A stretch of DNA of 17,708 nt, from the NCBI GenBank assembly GCA_009919365.1, contig RGBZ01000007.1, positions 1 through 17,708 on the forward strand, in the 5' to 3' direction. The position numbers and the translations under genes were made by a program. This document shows positions 15,592 through 17,708 of this stretch, in pieces. The DNA comes from a bacterium (GTDB lineage: Bacteria > Chloroflexota > Limnocylindria > Limnocylindrales > Limnocylindraceae). Positions within the stretch are counted from its first letter, which is position 1, and each line of letters opens with the position of its first letter. The notes under the pieces are model-generated. The model saw nothing but the letters and a program-made list of their open reading frames with translations, did not search any database and was not told the DNA's origin.

Positions 15592-15830
15592 CGAAGCATC
15601 GCGATCGCCTCGACGCACTGGCGGCGAAGCTCATCGCGGAAGAGACGGTTGAGGGCGAAGCCTTCGAGACGCTCTTCGCCGACCTCCCTGCGAAGCCGGC
15701 AGCATATGCTGGCCTTCTCGATCGACTGCGGGCTGCAGGGGTTTCCATTCCAGTTGCGAAGTCCGAGCCAAAGAGTGAGCCAGCGGCAAAGCCAGGCCCT
15801 GGGGGCGCGGCGGCGGGGCAGCCAGCCTAA
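15489..15830 (+). CDS. ftsH: FtsH C-terminal fragment in a shifted frame
   Basis: This is the end of the FtsH protease domain. Homology starts slightly upstream, at LGRE read from 15477, and continues as [37 protein letters not shown] and a terminal Ala/Pro/Gly-rich tail. The ATG at 15489 is an internal methionine, not a native start. In intact FtsH this segment directly follows the roughly 30 residues that are missing here. Its stop overlaps the next gene's ATG by one base (TAATG), consistent with an original operon of ftsH and the peptidase gene. It is a fragment of the same gene as 13945-15591, separated by a frame-changing deletion (length 1 modulo 3). Confidence 0.88.
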   Translation: MSEQKNYSEAVAKQIDEEVRAIIDRGAERAREVLTKHRDRLDALAAKLIAEETVEGEAFETLFADLPAKPAAYAGLLDRLRAAGVSIPVAKSEPKSEPAAKPGPGGAAAGQPA

Positions 15831-17080
15831 TGGCGTACGCCCCAACACTCGCCTGGAAGGGGCTAGAAGGGCCGGAAGAGGCGCACCTGGTGGCAACGGC
15901 CACGACGCGGATGGCGAAGTATGCGGAGTTCCTGCGAATTCCGAGCGTCTCTGCCCTCCCGGAGAGCGCCGCAGATTGCCGGGCCGCCGCAGAGTGGCTG
16001 GCCGCTGAGCTCCGCCGCATCGGTGCAGAGCGGGTGGAGGTGAGTGAGACGGGCGGCCATCCGATCGTTGTTGCCGAAAAGATCGTCAACAGTTCGCTGC
16101 CGACCGTGGTGATCTACGGGCACTACGACGTGCAGCCCGGAGACCCGCTCGACCTATGGAAGACCAGCCCATTTGAGCCGATCGTTCGCGACGGGCGCAT
16201 GCTCGGTCGCGGCTCTGCCGACGACAAGGGCCAGATCGTGATTCACCTCAGCGCACTTGAAGCACTCGTGACTACCCGCGGCACCTTGCCCGTGAACGTG
16301 AAGTACGTGTTTGAAGGTGAAGAGGAGTCCAGCTCTGTAAACCTTGAGTCGTGGATGGCGGCGAACCCAGAGCGCTGCAGCGGTGACGCCGTGATCATTA
16401 GTGATTCCGGATTCTTCGATGGCAATCGACCCGCCCTGACGGTTGGGCTCCGTGGCATCACCTATATCCAGGTTGACGTGCGGGCCTCGGATGTTGATCT
16501 GCACTCGGGGAGTTATGGCGGCTCCGTGGTTAATCCCGCCAATGCCCTCGCTTCCATGATTGCTTCGCTGCATGACGAGAACGGTCACATCACCGTCCCT
16601 GGCTTCTACGACGATGTCGTTGCGCTCACACCTGCAGACAGGGCCGCATTCGCTGCCCTGCCGTTTGACGAGACTGGCTATCTCGCTGGGATCGGGGTCA
16701 CCGCGCAAGATCCTGAAAAGATCAGCCGACAACTTGAGGCGGCGCTGCGTGCTGCCGCTCCTGCCGGGCTGCAGGTCGAGGTGCAGAACCTCGGCAATGG
16801 TGACGCCTTCCTTACGCCGCTTGGCGATCCGTACCTCAACGCCGCCGCTGGGGCCCTTGAGGCGACCTTCGGTGTCTCACCGCTCTACATCCGCGAAGGT
16901 GGCTCCATTCCGATCGCTGCGCTCTTCCAGAAGGAGCTTGGCCTGCCCGTTGTCCTACTTGGCTTCACGCCACCCGACGACAACGCCCATGCACCAAACG
17001 AGTCGATGGATCTCGGCAACTTTGAGGGCGGCATCCGCGCCGTTATTCGCGCACTCGACGCCATCGCCACTGTTGGCTGA
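15830..17080 (+). CDS. M20 family dipeptidase or amidohydrolase, with an apparent internal in-frame gap
   Basis: This is a two-zinc cytoplasmic peptidase of the M20 family (carnosinase/ArgE/DapE-like) that hydrolyses dipeptides or acylated amino acids. It has 416 residues. Metal and catalytic motifs are YGHYDVQP (His98, Asp100), GSADDKG (Asp131), EGEEE (162-166) and a C-terminal DDNAHAPNE. The dimerisation lid starts normally (LHSGSYGGSVVNPANALASM, VPGFYDDV, LPFDETGYLAGIGV) and then jumps at about 16697-16708 to AQDPEKISRQLE. The usual lid segment, with ERLWARPTLDVNG-like and GSKTVIP-like sequence, is missing, about 45-50 residues; relatives are about 455-460 long. The frame is kept, so a protein would be made but probably not a normal dimer. 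The ATG overlaps the FtsH stop. Confidence 0.88.
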   Translation: MAYAPTLAWKGLEGPEEAHLVATATTRMAKYAEFLRIPSVSALPESAADCRAAAEWLAAELRRIGAERVEVSETGGHPIVVAEKIVNSSLPTVVIYGHYDVQPGDPLDLWKTSPFEPIVRDGRMLGRGSADDKGQIVIHLSALEALVTTRGTLPVNVKYVFEGEEESSSVNLESWMAANPERCSGDAVIISDSGFFDGNRPALTVGLRGITYIQVDVRASDVDLHSGSYGGSVVNPANALASMIASLHDENGHITVPGFYDDVVALTPADRAAFAALPFDETGYLAGIGVTAQDPEKISRQLEAALRAAAPAGLQVEVQNLGNGDAFLTPLGDPYLNAAAGALEATFGVSPLYIREGGSIPIAALFQKELGLPVVLLGFTPPDDNAHAPNESMDLGNFEGGIRAVIRALDAIATVG

Positions 17081-17086
17081 CCGCCC

Positions 17087-17708
17087 GTGAAGGTAGCGCT
17101 GCTCGGCCTCGGCCTGATCGGCGGCTCCATTGCGCGAGCACTCCGCGAAGATCCTGCCTCTGTTGGCCCACTCGATGAGAGCGGCCTAGAGATTGCCGCA
17201 TGGACCCCATCACAGACTGGGCCACGTGAGGCCCTAGCCGCCGGCGTCATCGACACCGTTGGGCGTTCAATTGCCGAGACGGTCGATGGCGCAGCGCTGG
17301 TCATCCTCTGTGCGCCACCCATCGCCATGACGGCGATTCTCGATGAGCTGGTGATCTGCCGCCGCTCTGGCCGCCTCGCCGATGGTGCTGTGGTGACTGA
17401 CGTTGCCTCAACGAAGGTGTGGATCGCGAAGGAGGCGGCGGCGCGGAACATTCGTTTCTGTGGTGGCCATCCGATGGCGGGGAGCCACGAGACCGGTTTC
17501 GCTGCGGCAGACGCCAATCTCTTCCTTGGGCGACCATGGGTGATTGTTCCAGGCGTCAATGGTGGCGGCGCGGCCGCACTCGTTGAGCGTCTCGCAACCA
17601 GCTGTGGTGCGCGTCCGGTGATCCTTGAGGCGGAGTTGCACGACGCCGCGACCGCTGGGGCTGAGGACCTCGGTGCCGAGTTCGATGGAGAGCTGCTGGA
17701 GCCGACGT
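17087..17708 (+). CDS. tyrA: Prephenate dehydrogenase, cut by window edge
   Basis: This cytoplasmic enzyme oxidatively decarboxylates prephenate (or arogenate) on the route to tyrosine. The GTG at 17087, six bases after the peptidase stop, starts VKVALLGLGLIGGS, an NAD(P)-binding Rossmann motif (GLGLIGG, residues 7-13). GGHPMAGSHETG (from about residue 126; His128, Ser133) is the strongest family signature. No clear ribosome binding site precedes the GTG, so coupling to the upstream gene is likely. About 207 residues are visible of a usual 280-370. From about 17660, after HDAATAG, the expected SHLP-type helix motif does not appear; the last 16 or so residues are acidic and unlike the family. 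Confidence 0.88.
   Translation, partial: MKVALLGLGLIGGSIARALREDPASVGPLDESGLEIAAWTPSQTGPREALAAGVIDTVGRSIAETVDGAALVILCAPPIAMTAILDELVICRRSGRLADGAVVTDVASTKVWIAKEAAARNIRFCGGHPMAGSHETGFAAADANLFLGRPWVIVPGVNGGGAAALVERLATSCGARPVILEAELHDAATAGAEDLGAEFDGELLEPT

Noticed and set aside
1..17708. CRISPR arrays, insertion sequences, phage genes or attachment sites
   Set aside because: No spaced direct repeats, transposase, integrase or phage structural motif was seen on either strand; no repeat flanks the tRNA gene.

Overview
The window is a GC-rich, densely packed bacterial segment with ordinary bacterial gene signals: purine-rich ribosome binding sites, ATG and GTG starts, and ATGA or GTGA overlaps. The organism cannot be named from the sequence alone. 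The deoxyribose-phosphate aldolase with paired aldehyde dehydrogenases, the BMP-type nucleoside transporter and the FtsH with an Ala/Pro/Gly-rich tail fit a free-living Chloroflexota or Actinobacteriota lineage. That placement is an inference held at low confidence.

Layout. Positions 1-1357 (minus) hold an aminobutyraldehyde-type aldehyde dehydrogenase cut by the window edge. Divergent from it, 1418-3921 (plus) holds a full aldehyde dehydrogenase and a short homologue that has no catalytic half. These converge on a deoxyribose-phosphate aldolase (3963-4898, minus). Divergent from the aldolase, an adenosine deaminase (4977-6023) is followed by a transport and salvage operon (6173-13269). The operon encodes a damaged BMP/PnrA-type substrate-binding lipoprotein, a double ATPase, two permeases and two tandem nucleoside hydrolases. 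A low-molecular-weight phosphatase (minus) and a tRNA with anticodon CAT separate this from a second plus-strand group: ftsH (broken), an M20 dipeptidase (with an apparent internal gap) and the start of a prephenate dehydrogenase that runs off the window.

How the genes fit together. The transporter would import nucleosides, the deaminase would convert adenosine to inosine, and the hydrolases would release base and pentose. The aldolase would split deoxyribose 5-phosphate into glyceraldehyde 3-phosphate and acetaldehyde, and the adjacent dehydrogenase could oxidise the acetaldehyde to acetate. No kinase, phosphorylase or phosphopentomutase is in view to make the phosphorylated sugar.

Most notable observation. 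Three normally intact genes lack internal stretches that their families conserve: the binding protein (about 75-80 residues, with a frame change), FtsH (about 28-30 residues, with a frame change) and the M20 peptidase (about 45-50 residues, in frame). The prephenate dehydrogenase also stops resembling its family in the last 50 bases. The other genes look complete. This could be assembly loss or real decay, and it matters for anyone using this sequence. I did not find a convincing undescribed multi-gene system.
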